A stretch of DNA of 64,000 bases, from the NCBI GenBank assembly GCA_949358305.1, contig OX442321.1, positions 186,001 to 250,000 of the forward strand. The letters are read 5' to 3'. The notes beneath the pieces are model-generated. The model was given only the letters and a program-made list of their open reading frames with translations, was not told where the DNA came from and did not search any database. Below are positions 37,185 through 50,997 of the stretch, piece by piece (position 1 is the stretch's first letter; every line of letters starts with the position of its first letter). Source of the DNA: Strigamia acuminata. Lineage: Eukaryota; Arthropoda; Chilopoda; Geophilomorpha; Linotaeniidae. Position numbers and translations under genes: made by a program.

Positions 37185-38525
37185 TTCATTTAAGTCGTCT
37201 CATCTTCAGCGAGAAAGAATAAAAAAAGAATAACATTTCATCTCATCTCATTTCATTTCATTTATTTATAAGCGTTTAGTCATCTTACTCGGAACGACCC
37301 ACTGACTCATCACCAGTTGCATGGGAATTTCCTATGACAATTGCAAGGAGAAAAAGAAAAAGAAAAAGAAAACTAACGTAAATACTACATCTCTTTAAAC
37401 GTTGCTAATGTTTTTGTTTTTGTTTACAAATTCCATCTTTTTTGTTTGTTTGTTGTTTTTTGTTCGAACAATTCAAACACGAAACAACAAACAAATAAAA
37501 GAAAAGAAAATAGAATAGAATAAAATATTGAAATATTGAAATAAAGCGAGGCTTACAAATGGTGATGCGTAGAGTAGACGGCGGCGAGAGAGGAGAAAGT
37601 GCGTGGTTTAAAACGGGCAAAGTGACAATAAGCCATCATCCATCCATTCCATTACAAATAGGCCTAACAATTGACAGCGTCCAAACCATCATTTGCATAC
37701 GCCAGTTTGTATCGAAATTAAATTTGTTCGGTCGTCGGCCACGTACCTGGCACGCCAATCGGCGAAAATCGGCGCAACTTTTTCGGCACGGCGGTTTGTC
37801 CGCTTTGAACGGGACGCGGTGGCCGACCAGGTGACAAAAGCCCGAGGATACCGTGGTCGGCCCCGATAGGCCTATCTTTTGTGCATGTTCCCTCTCGCGC
37901 TTTTTTCGCTTCTGCGACGGCACAAACACGGCGGACACTTGGCGCGATCGCTTGACAATTTAACCCGTCTTATACGCACCACCGTTTCTCTTAAACTTAC
38001 CTCGGGAATATGAAAAATCCATCTCCGAACAGCAGTTCCTTTGTCCCAGAGCCAACTTACTCAAAGTCGCTTATGCAAATAAGCGCGCTCGGGCCGTCAC
38101 GTGACTGTCTGGAACCCCTTCCGGTTCATCATCCCGTCTACATTTCACCCCGGTCGCGCGCTTACCGCGCTTCGCTCGCACCTCGGCCTCGCCGATCACG
38201 CCCGGTGACGTCACCGCACACGTCCACAAATACGATTTGATCCCGTTAGCGGCCCTTCTTTCGGTTCGGCCACTCTTGTAAGTTGATTCGTGCTGCTATT
38301 TCATTGTACTTTTTCAAACGTCAAAATCTCCTCATTTTTAGAGCCTTTCGCATTTCTCCTCCCGTGGCGTTTAAAGTAAATAAACAATTTGTTTTTCTAT
38401 CACAAAGATTATTAGAAATATTTATTTATTCTTTATATGAAAACAAATGTACACTTTTCTTTTAAATTTAACGAGTTTTCCCCAATTTTTCTTTTTCTTT
38501 ATTTTTCTTTTTTATATTTTTTTTT
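37185..38525. other. Region upstream of TET, downstream of cadherin 2
   Basis: Both neighbours are on the minus strand, so this holds the TET promoter and 5' UTR. Two GC-rich, TATA-poor blocks (37735-37960 and 38080-38250, the latter with CACGTGAC and GGTGACGTCACC, CRE-like) are the likely promoter. Otherwise AT-rich; no gene seen. Confidence 0.5.
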
Positions 38526-41500
38526 CTATAGCTCGGTCACCTCCAACTTACCGATCACAAAATTGGATAATCTCTTATCTACACTTTCATAAATATTACT
38601 TTTGTTCAAATTATTTTGTACTTGCAAATTAGTATTCAAACTATCGTTACTTAATCTGTTTTTACTACTATTCAACGCATTTTCGTCCAACGAGTTGTGC
38701 TCGGATTCGTTACTTGAAAAATATCAAAATCAATTTCTTGCGTTAAAATCGCTTTCGGACGGCGAATGAGTGGAATTGCATTGCGTGACACCTACCTACC
38801 TCAGACTGTCTTCATCTTTGTACCAATCGTTGGTGTAAGATTGCATCCAAATGGGATTAGACCTAACGCATTCAAACACATTGAACAACCAAACTCAATT
38901 GCAACTTCCGACGGATTAATTACCCTTCCACCGAATGTTGGTTCGTGTTCGGAAGGTCGATGCGATTCAATCCGGAATCCTGAGATCCTTTTTCATAAAA
39001 AAAAAAAAAATTTAAAAAATTTAAAAAAAATTATAAAAATAATTTTTTTTTTTTACCAAATGCAGTTGCCGTCGCCGCTCTTAACTTCCGTTCGTATTTA
39101 CTTCTTTGCGCGAGACAAACAGTCACGACTAAAATGAGCATCGCGCCGAGGAACACCGAGAGTCCGATCAGCCATGCTCTCACTAAATCGTCGGCTTCGA
39201 ACATGAAGTCGTCTTCGGCCGGCTAAATTCAAAATTCAAAATTCGAAATTTGAAAATTCAAAAATTTAAAATAAAAACAAAAAATTAATCCAACGCTACC
39301 CGGCTTTCGATCACGTTCAAATCTTGATAGAGCGCAATGAGAAACTCGTTGCTTTCGTCGATCAACGACAACACGTTAGAAACCTCCATAATCGTGTTGT
39401 CCGTCCGTCTCACGAAATGCGCGTACAAATCGCTCCTTAAAAAAATCAAAGTGAATAAACAAATAAAGTATAAAAATTCGCTCCATTACTTTCTTTTATC
39501 CACCGTGCCGTCAGAGTGCGAATGATATTTGTAAGTATCGACATTCACAATGGCGTTTGTAATGTTTCCAAGAACACTAAAAACGAGAAATTGAGAAATA
39601 ATTGATCTAACAAATATATAATTCAAATCGTGTACTCTCGGAAATATTCGATTTTCTCCCGCAACTCCTCGGGTGTAAGTCGCACGACGAATTTGACTCT
39701 TTGATCCGCTCGCAATAAATAAATCTGTTTAAAAAAACACACGGAATGAATTAATTGATTCGCATTTTGTTAATTTAAAAACAAACAACTCACATATACA
39801 GTGGCAGTGTCGTAGAAACTGCCCGTGTCGTTGACGAGCACGGAAAAATCAAAGTAGCCCTTCATTCCCTTCTGAGGGTCGAAATTCAATTTGACTTCGC
39901 CGCTCGAAACGTTAACTACGAACGGCCGAACACTTATTTCGTCGTCGACTCCTTCCGCCAAACGCTGCGACACCGGACCGTTCACGTAGTAGGTGAGTCG
40001 CGCGTTATTTCCTCGGTCGCGGTCGTACGCTTGCAGTTGCAACACGACCGTGCCGAACTGCGCTTCCGTCGTCACGCCACCGGTGAAGACGCGGCGCTGG
40101 AACACGGGCGGATTGTCGTTCACGTCGTCCACTTTGACCAGCAGATCCATCGTCGACGCCTCCGAACGCGTTTCTTTCGGCGGAACGACGCAGTCTTCCG
40201 ACGCGTAAATAACGAGGCGATGTTCTTCGTCCCGCTCGCGGTCCAGAGGCTCCGCGTTCCAAAACAAATGCGTGAATTTATCCAACTCGAACAAATTCCT
40301 CTCGTTTCCAGCTGGTGATTAGTCATCAATTAATTCAATTAATTCGATTAATTTAATTAATCAACCAATTCAAGACTCACAGATAATGTAATAACACACG
40401 GCGCTCTGTTTTTCGTCTTCGTCGTACGCTTCTTCGTCCACCGTGCCCAACAACTCGTGTTTCTCCGAACCGGGCTCCGAATTCTCGGTGAAGTGAACTT
40501 GATACTAGAAAACAATTGAATAAGCCGAATTAATAAGCCGAAATTAATAAAGGAAATAAAAAGAAGTACTTGTTTTTGCATAAAACGAGGTTCGACGTCG
40601 TTCACGTTTTTCACGTAAACGTTCAAATCTAAATCGGTCGCGAGTGCAGTGGGAACGCCCATGTCGAACGCTTCCACACGAATCTTAAAAGAAAATAAAT
40701 GAAAATCAAATCAAATACAAAACGAAAGTAATAAAACCTGATAATGTTTTTGCATCTCTCGATCCAAATTCTTGAGCAAAGTGATGGTCCCTTGGTCGGC
40801 ATCGATGGCGAACGATCGCCAGTGGCCGAACGAATCCTTCTTGATCCGATATTTGACGATGCCGTTCGCGCCGGTGTCCTCGTCTTCCGCTTCCACCCGG
40901 ATGATCGTGGCCCCCACGGGACTATCCTAAATTGACGAGCGCAAATGAACCCAAACCAAACCGAACCAATTTCCACCTCCGTTCCAAACCTCGAGCACCC
41001 TGACGGTGAAGTTCTGAGACGGTCTCTTAAACTTGGGCGCGTGGTCGTTGAAATCGGTGACGCACACGTTCAAAACGTCCGTCGAAAACAACGGCGGCAA
41101 TCCACTGTCGCTCACTTTGATGGTCAAACTCGAGTTGCCCACGTGTTGTTTCAACGACTTGGTCGTGACCAAACGAGCCGAACTCCGGTCGATTCTCTCA
41201 ACGCCGAACAATCCTTTTCGATACAATTTTATTAAATTAAATTAAATTTAAATTTAAATTGAATTTTACCGCGAGCGTCACCATCGACGATGGAAAAACT
41301 CATCCTGCTGTTGGGCGAAAGAGGTTCGTCGCCGTCGCTGGCCCTCATCACCTGGATGGTCTCGCCGACGCGATGATATTCGGTGACGACGGAGCAGCCG
41401 TTGACGTTGTCGTTGTCGTTGGGCGCGATGCGCGGCACTTCGTCGTTCACGTCGAGCACTCTGACGAGTACTTGTTTGAAGGCGTTTCTGCTCTCGCGGT

Positions 41501-44500
41501 TGCTGAATCCGTACTGATAGTTGTCCCACGCTTCCACGATCAAGTTGTAATTGTCTCTCGTCTCGCGGTCCAGTTTGTCGGCCACCACCAAAACTCCCAA
41601 GTTCGGATCGATCGTGAATTTGCCCACCGACGTTTTCTTGTCCAGCAGGTACGTGATTTTGCCGTAAACGCCCGAATCGGCGTCCGTGGCACGGATCACT
41701 CCGACCTTCGTTCCCGGATCCGCGTCCTCGGCGATCGAAAAATTCGCCTCGCTCTGCTCGAATATCGGATTGTTGTCGTTCTCGTCCAGGACTTGAATGC
41801 TTACGTTCACGACGCTCGCTCTGGGCGGGACGCCGCTGTCCGTGGCCAGCACGCTCACGTTCAGCCAACCGAATTGCTCGCGGTCGATCTCTTGGCCCAC
41901 GGAAATCTCACCTGGCAAAAAAATAATTTTTTTTTTAGAAAAACTCGTTGATCGTTTATCGAGTTATCACTCACCCGTCTCGGGGTCCAGTTTGATCAAA
42001 CGCGTCATGTTGGAGTTTCCGTTCAGACTGTACGACACGGTTTTGTTCACGTCCGCATCGTACGCGACCACGGTCAGGATGTGAGTCGACAGTTTCGAGT
42101 TCTCCAACACGCCTTGCGCGTACATCTTTTTCCGAAACACGGGCGCGTTGTCGTTGACGTCGTCGATTTTCACCGTCACGCTCGCTGCAATCACCAATTT
42201 GATTAAACATTTGTTTGTCCCATTCAATGAAACATTGCTCACTCGTAGCGGTTTGCGTCCGATTCGCAGCTCCCAAGTCGCTGACCATCGCCAACAACTT
42301 GATCGTTTCGGTGGTTTCTCGGTCAAGACTAGACGCCAACCGTATCAAGCCCGTGTCCGAGTCCAAATCGAACGTGTCTGTTACGAAAATGCACTCTTAA
42401 AATCTACAGTTATTCTAACAATTCATTAAACATCGTACTCGAAACCTTAAACTCTTTGACCAATGCGCCTTCTTCGTTTCTCGCTTCGCAGCGCGAATAA
42501 TCGAATGAATACTCGAGTTTTGTCGACGAATCCGCGTCCGTGGCCGACAACTTGGCAACCACCTACAAATATTTAAAATTAATTTAATTAATTTAATTTA
42601 ATTTAATTTAATTTAATTAAAATATTCAGAAAAAGAAAATAAATCGACGGAATCGACCTCGCCCGGCTGTTTATTTTCCAGAACGTGAACGATTCCCAAT
42701 TCTTCAAATTCTGGCATTTTGTTGTTCACGTCGGTGATGGTGATGTTGACCAGAACGCTGGCCAGCTTCTGATCGTAGCCGATTCCCCCGTCGAATGCGG
42801 TCACTTGAAACGCGTAGAAATAGGTTTTGGGTTGCGTGAGATCCGGATCTAAATTGGCCCCCGACGCGACCGTTATCGCTCCCGACTGGGAATCCACGAC
42901 GAATTTATCGTGATATCCCGACTCCATTTGGTAAACGACGCGACCGAACGCCGTCGACGAGTCCGCGTCGGTCGCGTGCACTTTCAAAATCGACTTCCCG
43001 CTCGGAGTGTCTTCCGGAATCGACGCGAAATACAAACTCGAGTCGAATTTCGGAATATTATCGTTCACGTCCTAAAATAAAAGCCACAAATCAATCAATC
43101 AATTAATAAATTACTCCGTAATTAAAAAAAAGAAATAAAGCAAACCATGACGTATATGGTGACAAGCGTGTCGCTATGCAGCGGAGGTAGTCCGTGATCC
43201 GCGGCCCGCACCGTCACGTTGACGGTACGGACCTGTCCGGAATCGTGCAGCAACTCGTAGTCCAATGGCGAGTTTAATTTGATTTCGCCGCTCGTTTCGT
43301 TCACGCCGATGTCGATAGATGGCGTCATGCTCACTATACTGTATGAAATGTTGCTGTTCGCTGTGCCGTTCAGGTCCCTGTCCAGCGCCTATCCATTATT
43401 TTATTTTTACTTTATTTTATTTTATTTTATTTTGTAAATTTGTATTTCTTACGTGCACTACGAGCGGAGTGGCAAACTGCACTTGGTTCTCGTACACGCT
43501 TCTTTCGTACTTGTCATCGGTGAAGTAAGGGCTGTTGTCGTTCACGTCGTCGACAAACAACACCAGCTTGACCGTGTTGGCGTTGCCCAGTCCGTTGTCG
43601 TCCCTGGCTTCGACCGTGAGGAAATACTGCGAAACGAGTTCCCTGTCCAAACCGTGCTCGGACGTCTGCACGCTGAGCACGCCCGTCAACGGATCCAGGT
43701 GCAGTTTGTCGGCGATTTGGCCGCTCACTCGCGTGTATCTGATGCCGGCGTCGCCGAACTGGCCCGAGTCCGAGTCGTGCGCTTGGATTCTCACCACGGT
43801 CGTGCCCAGAGTGGCGTTTTCGGGGATCCTCGCCGCGTATTCCTTTTCGGCGAATCGAGGCACGTTGTCGTTACTGTCCTGGATGTACACGGTCACGTTG
43901 GCCGAACTCGATTTGGCACCGGAAGCCACAACCTCTTGCGCGATGATCTTGAAATCAACTTTTTTCGTCTTCTCGTAATCGAGCAACGACGAATTCTTCA
44001 CGCGAATTAAAAACGTCACTTCGTTGATGCCTTCGTGAGGCGAAACGTCGAACATTCCGTTTTCTCCTTCGAGAAATAACCGAAAAGTTCCATTTTTTCC
44101 CTAAAAAATAAAAATAAATTATTTATTTATTTATTTACTCATTCATTTAATTTCTCACTTGATCGTAATCGATCACTTCTGCTACGCCGGACGTAAATCG
44201 AACCGGAATGTTAATCTGCGCATTCTCAATGATGTCTCCGACGTACGAATCGTTCGCGAACGCCGGAGTCTCGTCGTTGACATCCAAGAGTATGACCGTT
44301 ACTTCGGTGCTCGCAGAAGGCACTGGATATACCGTCGAATTCACTTCGGAAGCCTAAAAACAAAGATAAAATATAAAACATCAAAACTAATCATCCTACT
44401 AACTTCAATTTGCAATATGTATCCGTCTAAAAATCCTTCGGCCTCCCTGTCTAATATTCCTTGCACAAACACTTGTCCCGTGCTTGGATGAATGACGAAT

Positions 44501-46355
44501 AAGCCTTTCTGTTCGCTCACTGCACAACGATTTAATAATGTTACATCAATGTGTAGAATTATTCGAACACAAATACCAAGTATATATACCTTCTTGAAGC
44601 GAGTAAGAGATTTGGTTGTTCACACCCCGGTCCCCGTCGATCGCTTTGACTTCTAAGACGAGCGAACCCTGAGCTAAATTCTCGGCGATTCTCGTTATGG
44701 ATGGCACGTGAATGAATTGCGGCGGCTGATCGGCGACATCAACCACTTTAATCAAGATGGCAGCCGTTGCTGTGTTTCGTCTTCCGAAACTCGGTTGATC
44801 CTTATTATTTTCAAAACTATTCAAACGACTGGGAAATAAAGAAATGTTTGACGAGATTTCGATACCTTGGCTAAAATTTCTAATTGATAAATGTTGATCT
44901 TCTCGTAATCCAATTCCTGCACCAGGGATATCACACCTTTGCCGCCCAATGTTTGCACTTGGAATTTCCCACTTTTTCCATCCGGTTCCTGAATATTAAT
45001 TTAATTTAATTACACGTATAATTACATTTAAAAATTTTCATTAAAACGCATAAAACCATCAAATGCAATCGACCATTCATATATATATATATTTTTTTTT
45101 TTTAAATTTTTAAAATTTTTTAATTACGTGTAATTCGTAGAAAACTTGTCCGAATGGACCTTCGTCTCGATCAGTGGCTTCCAAAGTCGCGATTTCACCG
45201 GGCGACGCATTCTGAAAGTACCGTACGTGGTGTTTTTATTAATGGAAAAAAAAGAAATGTAAAAAAATATTACTTCTTTGACTAAAACGCTGGAATTATA
45301 GGATTTAAAAATGGGTTCGTTGTCATTGACATCCAACACTAAGATGATCATAGACTGCGTAATCTACACGATCAAACAAAGATGCGCAACAATTAGTCTA
45401 GTTTTGGTCAAAGTTTCAATTTGGAACAATTCAACTCACATAGTTCCCGTCACCTAAATTTCCATCCGTGAGACTCAGAATAAAACTATATTCATCTTTG
45501 GTCTGGAAAAACAAAATAAAAGAAAAGTAATGGGACGAGATTATACACAAAGAATGCGGAGTTCCACATGAGAAACTTATTTATTTATGTAAGGATTAAC
45601 AAAAAAAGAAGAAAAAAAATTTAAATTAAATTTGATGCATTTCCTTAAACAAAAGAAAAAATTTCCATGGAAAACATGAAAAACGAGGTCAATTAAAGTG
45701 ACAAAATGACCTTTTCAAGATGGCCCTTTTGCCACCAGTTAATCACATCTGAAGCCTACTTCCTGCTCTGATAAAAAGGACAGTCAGTCGACGTGTCTTA
45801 GAGACGGAATTTGTAACGATTTCCTGTTTTTATTTCCAAGCCAACACACAAACACGCAGCCAGTCTAATCAGTAATCATATTTCACATTTTAATTACCTC
45901 TCGATCTAGTTCTCGCAGCAAAACGACATTCGCCTCGTTCTCGTTCGTTTTTGAAGATTGAATTTGCAGAAATTCAGACGCCAACATTCCTTGCACACCG
46001 AACGTCAGCTGGTCCCCATCTTCATCTTCCCCGTGCACGGTGTAGATGACACTTCCTTTCGGGTTCAAGGAAACGCGATTCACTCATTTGGACACAACAC
46101 AAAAAGAAGAAGAAAGAAAACACACAACTCACCAACAGGTGTATCTGCACCTTCTCTCAACTGTAATAAAATCTCACTTTCTCCATTTAAAACGAATTTT
46201 GGAGGGTGATTTGCTAATACTTAAATCAAATGAAAAAACAAAAAACAAATATAAAACATAAAATATAAAAAAAATAAAAAAAATGTTATACCCGAGTAGC
46301 CAAGGAGTTCGAAAACGTAGAAATTAATTAGGATCAGTCCCGGCAATGACCACAT
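38526..46355 (-). CDS. CDH23/Cad87A-like cadherin, complete
   Basis: Twenty-nine exons from 46292-46355, 46133-46213, 45898-46055, 45440-45502, 45274-45354, 45128-45211, 44866-44988, 44590-44800, 44404-44519, 44159-44353, 43453-44100, 43146-43388, 42658-43071, 42439-42562, 42243-42377, 41975-42184, 41270-41911, 40990-41213, 40738-40926, 40570-40683, 40381-40504, 39794-40311, 39636-39724, 39490-39576, 39300-39435, 39057-39222, 38924-38987, 38800-38862, to 38526-38712; 1,850 residues. Signal peptide (MWSLPGLILINFYVFELLG), about twelve cadherin repeats with DxNDxxP linkers, a non-cadherin juxtamembrane domain, one transmembrane helix (WLIGLSVFLGAMLILVVTVC) and a tail with LPNTNQHSVEGSNPIW and final VTEL. 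The tail motif and TEL end match the CDH23 family, whose end binds harmonin-type PDZ proteins. Cell-cell or microvillar linker role inferred. Confidence 0.9.
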
Positions 46356-47341
46356 TACTAACTCTGTTGGTGCAGCATTCGTTCAAAACTAAACAAATAA
46401 ATAAATAATAAAAAACACTCCAACAGGTGTTGTGAAAACGCAACGCATGTTGATTGTTGTCTAGTCAAGCGTTAAATAATTTTTCCATGAAGAGAAGCGA
46501 AGAAAGAAAGAAAGAAAGAAAGTACAGTAGTATGTACATTTTTCAGTTTTTTTTTCTTTCTTTCTTTCTTTCAGCGGACCAAAACCTTGACCTCAAGAGT
46601 ATCTCCAACATCCTGTTGAGGGGGGAAAGGGGAACCGTCCCATAACACATTTTTAAATTAAAATTTAAAAGAAAGAAAGAAAAATGTTTTTACCTAATTA
46701 GACGTTTTGGAGAATTTGTGGCGCGCATTTCCGATGTAAAAATGAGGTTGATATCGGTGTATTGTATTGTTAGTTAGTCAGTCAGTCAGTCAGACGAAGA
46801 ATGCGAGCGCGCCAAGAGTGATGCACACCTGCACGCGTCCCGCTTGGCTACCCACCGTGTGAGCCTCTGACTGGCCATCCCGAGGAAGCACCTGGTCTCA
46901 ATTCTAATTACATTTCTCATAATCGTGAATTTAGATTTGAAAAAAGAAATGAAAGAAAACATTCGCAAATCAAATCGTCATCACCTTCCTCCTTGTGTTT
47001 CAAATCGAGTTCATTAAGTAATTAACACTATTTTTATTCCCATCATCCTAGGTGTCGTATTAAATTGGAATTCCTCTTCTTCAAATATCAAATAAATGAT
47101 TTTTGCCTCGTTTTCACTAATTCATTTCGCTACGAATAAAAACTTGTTTGTCAAAAAGATTGTCAACATTGCCAACAAGTTCGTACCATTTTCGAATAAA
47201 AAAACGAACTGATGCACACAGTATATATATACACTGCATATTGGCAGTGATTTTTTAATGATTGAATAATGAATAAAAATTCGATGCGCTGCGTTGTTAG
47301 GTTCATAAAAGGTGAGACATCCGCTCTGTTAAGAGGCAGGT
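46356..47341. promoter_or_regulatory. Divergent region, cadherin 2 (-) and carboxypeptidase (+)
   Basis: 986 bp with both promoters. It contains an inverted GAAA/TTTC repeat (46497-46576), a CAGT repeat (46770-46790, GTTAGTCAGTCAGTCAGTCAG), and TATATATAC at 47222-47232, about 110 nt before the carboxypeptidase ATG, a TATA candidate. No exon seen. Confidence 0.5.
46497..46576. repeat. Inverted GAAA/TTTC repeat
   Basis: GAAGAAAGAAAGAAAGAAAG on the left and its complement CTTTCTTTCTTTCTTTC on the right flank a roughly 35-nt spacer. Could form a hairpin or triplex; most likely microsatellite slippage. Confidence 0.8.
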
Positions 47342-49187
47342 ATGTTCTTGTCCGTGTTTGGGCTCGCAACCGCGCGCCGCTCCTACGTTTTCTTCTTTTA
47401 CCTTTTTCTGCTGAAAACCGACAGCAATTTGGCGAGGCATCTCAAGATCCAATCGGCCAACCCCAATGCGGATTTCAAATTCAAACATCACAACAACCTC
47501 GAACTTCTACAGACTCTGGTAGATGTGCAAACAAAGTGCCCCGACATTACGCGACTCTACTTTTTGGACCACATGAGCGTGTTGGGCGTGGCTCTGCCGG
47601 TCTTAGAAATAACAAGTCATCCAGGATACCATCTAGCTCGTAATTAATTAATTAATTTAATTAAATTAAATTAAATTAAATTAAATTAATTAATTTCTTT
47701 AATTTAGTGAAACCGGAGTTCAAGTATGTGGCAAACATGCACGGAAACGAGGTCGTGGGCCGAGAAATGCTACTAAAACTGACGCACTATCTGTGCGACG
47801 AATACCTGAATGGAAATCCTGAAATCCGAGATCTACTCCAGCGAACTCGAATTCACATTTTACCTTCATTAAATCCGGACGGGTGGGCAAAAGCAGCGAC
47901 TCAGGTGAGCGAGAGAGCGAATGAATGCTCGAGATCGAGAGCGCTGCAGCGAAGCCCAACTCTGATTCTCTGATTCTCTGATTCTCTGATTGTGCGATTC
48001 TTATTCTTATTTGCAGTCGCCGAATAAAATCAACTGGGTCTACGGACGAAAAAACGCCAACGACATCGATCTGAACCGCGACTTCCCCAACTTGAACCAC
48101 ATCATCTACTACAACGAGGTGAACAGAAATGAAAGCAATAACCACCTGTTGGATCAATTGGGAAAGCTGCACTACCAAGTAAAAATTCAAATTAAGAAAT
48201 ATGAAAAATAAAGATGAAACTTATTTGAATCGTCAACAGCCGCAGCCCGAAACTCTGGCCGCCATCCACTGGAACTCACATCACCCGTTCGTGCTGGCGG
48301 CCAACTTACACGACGGTGACGTGGTCGCCAACTTCCCGTACGACGAGAGCCGAACCGACGAGTCCGAGTACACCGCCACGCCCGACGACGAAACCTTCAG
48401 GTAAAAATCGGAAAAAAAACCATTAGCAATTACTTGATTTCATTTGTCATTTTAATTTTAATTTCAGGCATTTGGCTAGGTCGTACGCATCCCGGCACAA
48501 AAACATGGGTAAACCGCACAACCGTCTGTGCAGGGACTCAACGCCCGCCCACTTTAAGGACGGCATCACCAACGGAGCCCATTGGTACAGTCTCAAAGGC
48601 TCAATGCAGGACTTCAATTATTTGAGTTCCAACGCGTTCGAGATCACCGTGGAACTGAATTGTAACAAGTTCCCGCCCGAAGACATACTGGCCGGAGAGT
48701 GGGACAACAACAAAGACGCCTTGATTAATTACATCTGGCAGGTTAATCACTTTAAGCCTACTTTGGTTTTTGAAGAAATAAAAAGAAATGTTTGCAGGCT
48801 CACATCGGAATCAAAGGTTTCGTTCGAACCGAATCGACGGGCGATCCGTTGGCGAACGCGTTGATTCAAGTTCGAAACGTGACGAACGGTCGAAACGCGG
48901 TCATCAATCACGACGTCACCACAGGTTTGATCGTTAAAAACAAACGTACCGTACTTGTAATGTTGCTTACCTAAACTCGCTATTTTATTTCTTCAGAGAC
49001 CAACGGCGAGTACTGGCGTTTGTTGACACCCGGCGTCTACGAAGTGTCGGCGTTTGCGATCGGTTTCAAACGGCAAACGAGAATCGTCACCGTGACAAAT
49101 CCGCCGCGACAATCGGCGCAAGTGCTCAATTTCGCTCTCTCGGAAAACTTCCACAAAAATCATGCACAGAATGACGACCCGAGATGA
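47342..49187 (+). CDS. Cpe: Carboxypeptidase E-like metallocarboxypeptidase (M14B)
   Basis: Seven exons: 47342-47639, 47708-47904, 48017-48178, 48240-48400, 48468-48741, 48798-48924, 48997-49187; 469 residues. The N-terminus has a hydrophobic signal segment ([11 protein letters not shown]), then the M14 peptidase domain with zinc ligands H and E in [12 protein letters not shown] (about H111, E114) and His in [14 protein letters not shown], substrate-binding DIDLNRDFP, and the catalytic Glu in [14 protein letters not shown] transthyretin-like fold follows ([20 protein letters not shown] to the end). The family removes C-terminal Lys and Arg from prohormone intermediates in secretory vesicles; single-domain length fits CPE rather than the multi-domain CPD. 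Poly(A) signal at 49246. The start at 47342 precedes the signal peptide; the in-frame GT-AG alternative upstream would need a 29-nt intron. Confidence 0.92.
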
Positions 49188-49245
49188 TTCATTCATTTCG
49201 ACAACCAATTTGACTTTTATTTTATTTGATGTATTCTAGATACAC

Positions 49246-49251
49246 AATAAA
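49246..49251 (+). terminator. Poly(A) signal AATAAA of carboxypeptidase
   Basis: Canonical hexamer 59 nt after the stop codon; the convergent annexin ends 196 bp further on. Confidence 0.6.
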
Positions 49252-49446
49252 ATGGCAGTAACCAGAAACCAACCTTTAAACATATTTATATATATTTTAC
49301 ACACATTTATTGTAATTATCTGTCATTTTTAATTTCTCCAACACAAATATATCTATATATTAATTAAATCTGTGCTCGTCTAAAATCTTACTTGCTAACT
49401 TAACTTAACTTAACTTTAAACGTGCTCTTTTTTATTTAAAACTTTT

Positions 49447-50997
49447 TCATTCTTGAATCAGGGCCAGCAGAAATCGTTTATAATCGCCCGACACGTCACC
49501 CTAATATTAAAAAAAATAATAATAATTTATTATTTAGCTGTATATCTAATTTTTAATCTCTTTTCTTTTCTTTTCTCACGGAAATGAAATCTTCCAACGA
49601 TTTGCCATAAGCGGCTTCAAATTCTCGTTTAATCTCAATCATATCCTCTTCGCAACGAGTCACGACGATTCGTATCAGAGTTTTATCATCGGTTCCCATT
49701 CCCTGCGTGTAATTAGATACAGACATAAAAATATAATTAATTAATTAATCATTTACCTTCATCGACCGGTATAATCTTTCAGCAAAAAAACTTGGCGTGT
49801 TGCGCACACACTTGACTGAAAATACATGGAAAGCAGACCACTATTTTATTTTTATTTTCATTTAATTTAATCTGTATTTTTTTGTACCGATTGAAAGATA
49901 ACCCATTTGCAGATCGCCCGACGTCTCGCTTTCGATCGCCTCTTCGATCGTTCGGCCGGAAAGTTTCTCGTACTCGCTAAAAACAGCGTTCAAGTGATTA
50001 AAATTGCGGGTGACGAGAATCTTGTTAAACGAGCTTTCGTCCGTGCCCCAACTGTTTTCTCCCGCATCCACGAGCAAACGAGCGTCGTCGGCCACTTCGT
50101 CCATCGCCGCCTCGCACGACTCATCCCTATTCGCCTGAAATGAAAACAAACCGTAACAAAATGTGGACGAATTTAAACGAATTCAAACGTACGCATAAAA
50201 GAGAGACCAACAAGCGGCGGAAATGTCCCGACGTCTCTCCGATCACAGCGTCTTCTAACGACTTTTCGTATTCTGCAAACAAATGTGCAAATCCACTTTA
50301 ATCTCAACACTTTTCATCTTATTTCTCTTCTTACTTTGTTCGTACTCGTTCTGCAGCTCCTGAGTTTCGTAATTGACACTCGGAACCAAAATCTCGATCA
50401 GCGTTTCTTCGTCCGTTCCCAAACCAGACACGGCGTCTTTTATCTCTTTCGCCAGAAACTCGATTTTCGGGGTCATAACCGCCAGCACGGCATCCTCGAA
50501 GTTCCCAGTCAATTCACTTTTCAAATCATTTATGAGATCCTAGAATTTGAAAAACAAAACAAAACATCTCTTTAAGTGTCAACATTTTTCAAACGTGAGT
50601 CAACTGGCGCCCTAGCGACGAAACTCGGCATTTATGACTCACTCAGCCCCGCGACCGCGATGAATGAGCGAGGAAGCAGAAACATAAACCGGTGTCGGGT
50701 CGGTGATGTCATTTAAATAAATATTATTAACTTACCTTTCCAAAAGACGACTTGTAAGTGAGACTTATTTCCTGTCTCTGATAATTCGTCCTGCGTGCCA
50801 AAATGTCGATAATTTCCTTTTCGTCCGTCCCTATTTCGAATAAAATAAGATATCGACATTTTATTTGTGTGTCCAAGTATTTTTGTTGAAAATGTCAGAT
50901 TTAATTTCAGTCGATTACCGAAGCCTTTCATCGCTGCTCTCAGCGCTTCTGCGTCTTGTTCGGGATCGAATTCATCGTAGGGAACGACCGTTGCCAT
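49447..50997 (-). CDS. Annexin, tandem copy 1
   Basis: Eight exons: 50919-50997, 50736-50830, 50335-50539, 50193-50272, 49888-50134, 49757-49815, 49580-49702, 49447-49500; 313 residues, the standard annexin core length with a 15-residue N-terminal head. Four repeats with calcium-site motifs: [36 protein letters not shown]; the C-terminus is [17 protein letters not shown]. Expected to be a cytosolic calcium-dependent phospholipid-binding protein. Intron positions and phases match those of the annexin at 51.8-53.3 kb and, in the core, the one at 22-24 kb; this one keeps an extra intron in the third repeat linker. A close head-to-tail paralogue lies 832 bp upstream. Confidence 0.93.

Noticed and set aside
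47269-47341. Upstream start MNKNSMRC for the carboxypeptidase
   Set aside because: Would need a 29-nt intron, shorter than any other seen here, and no longer begins with a signal peptide.
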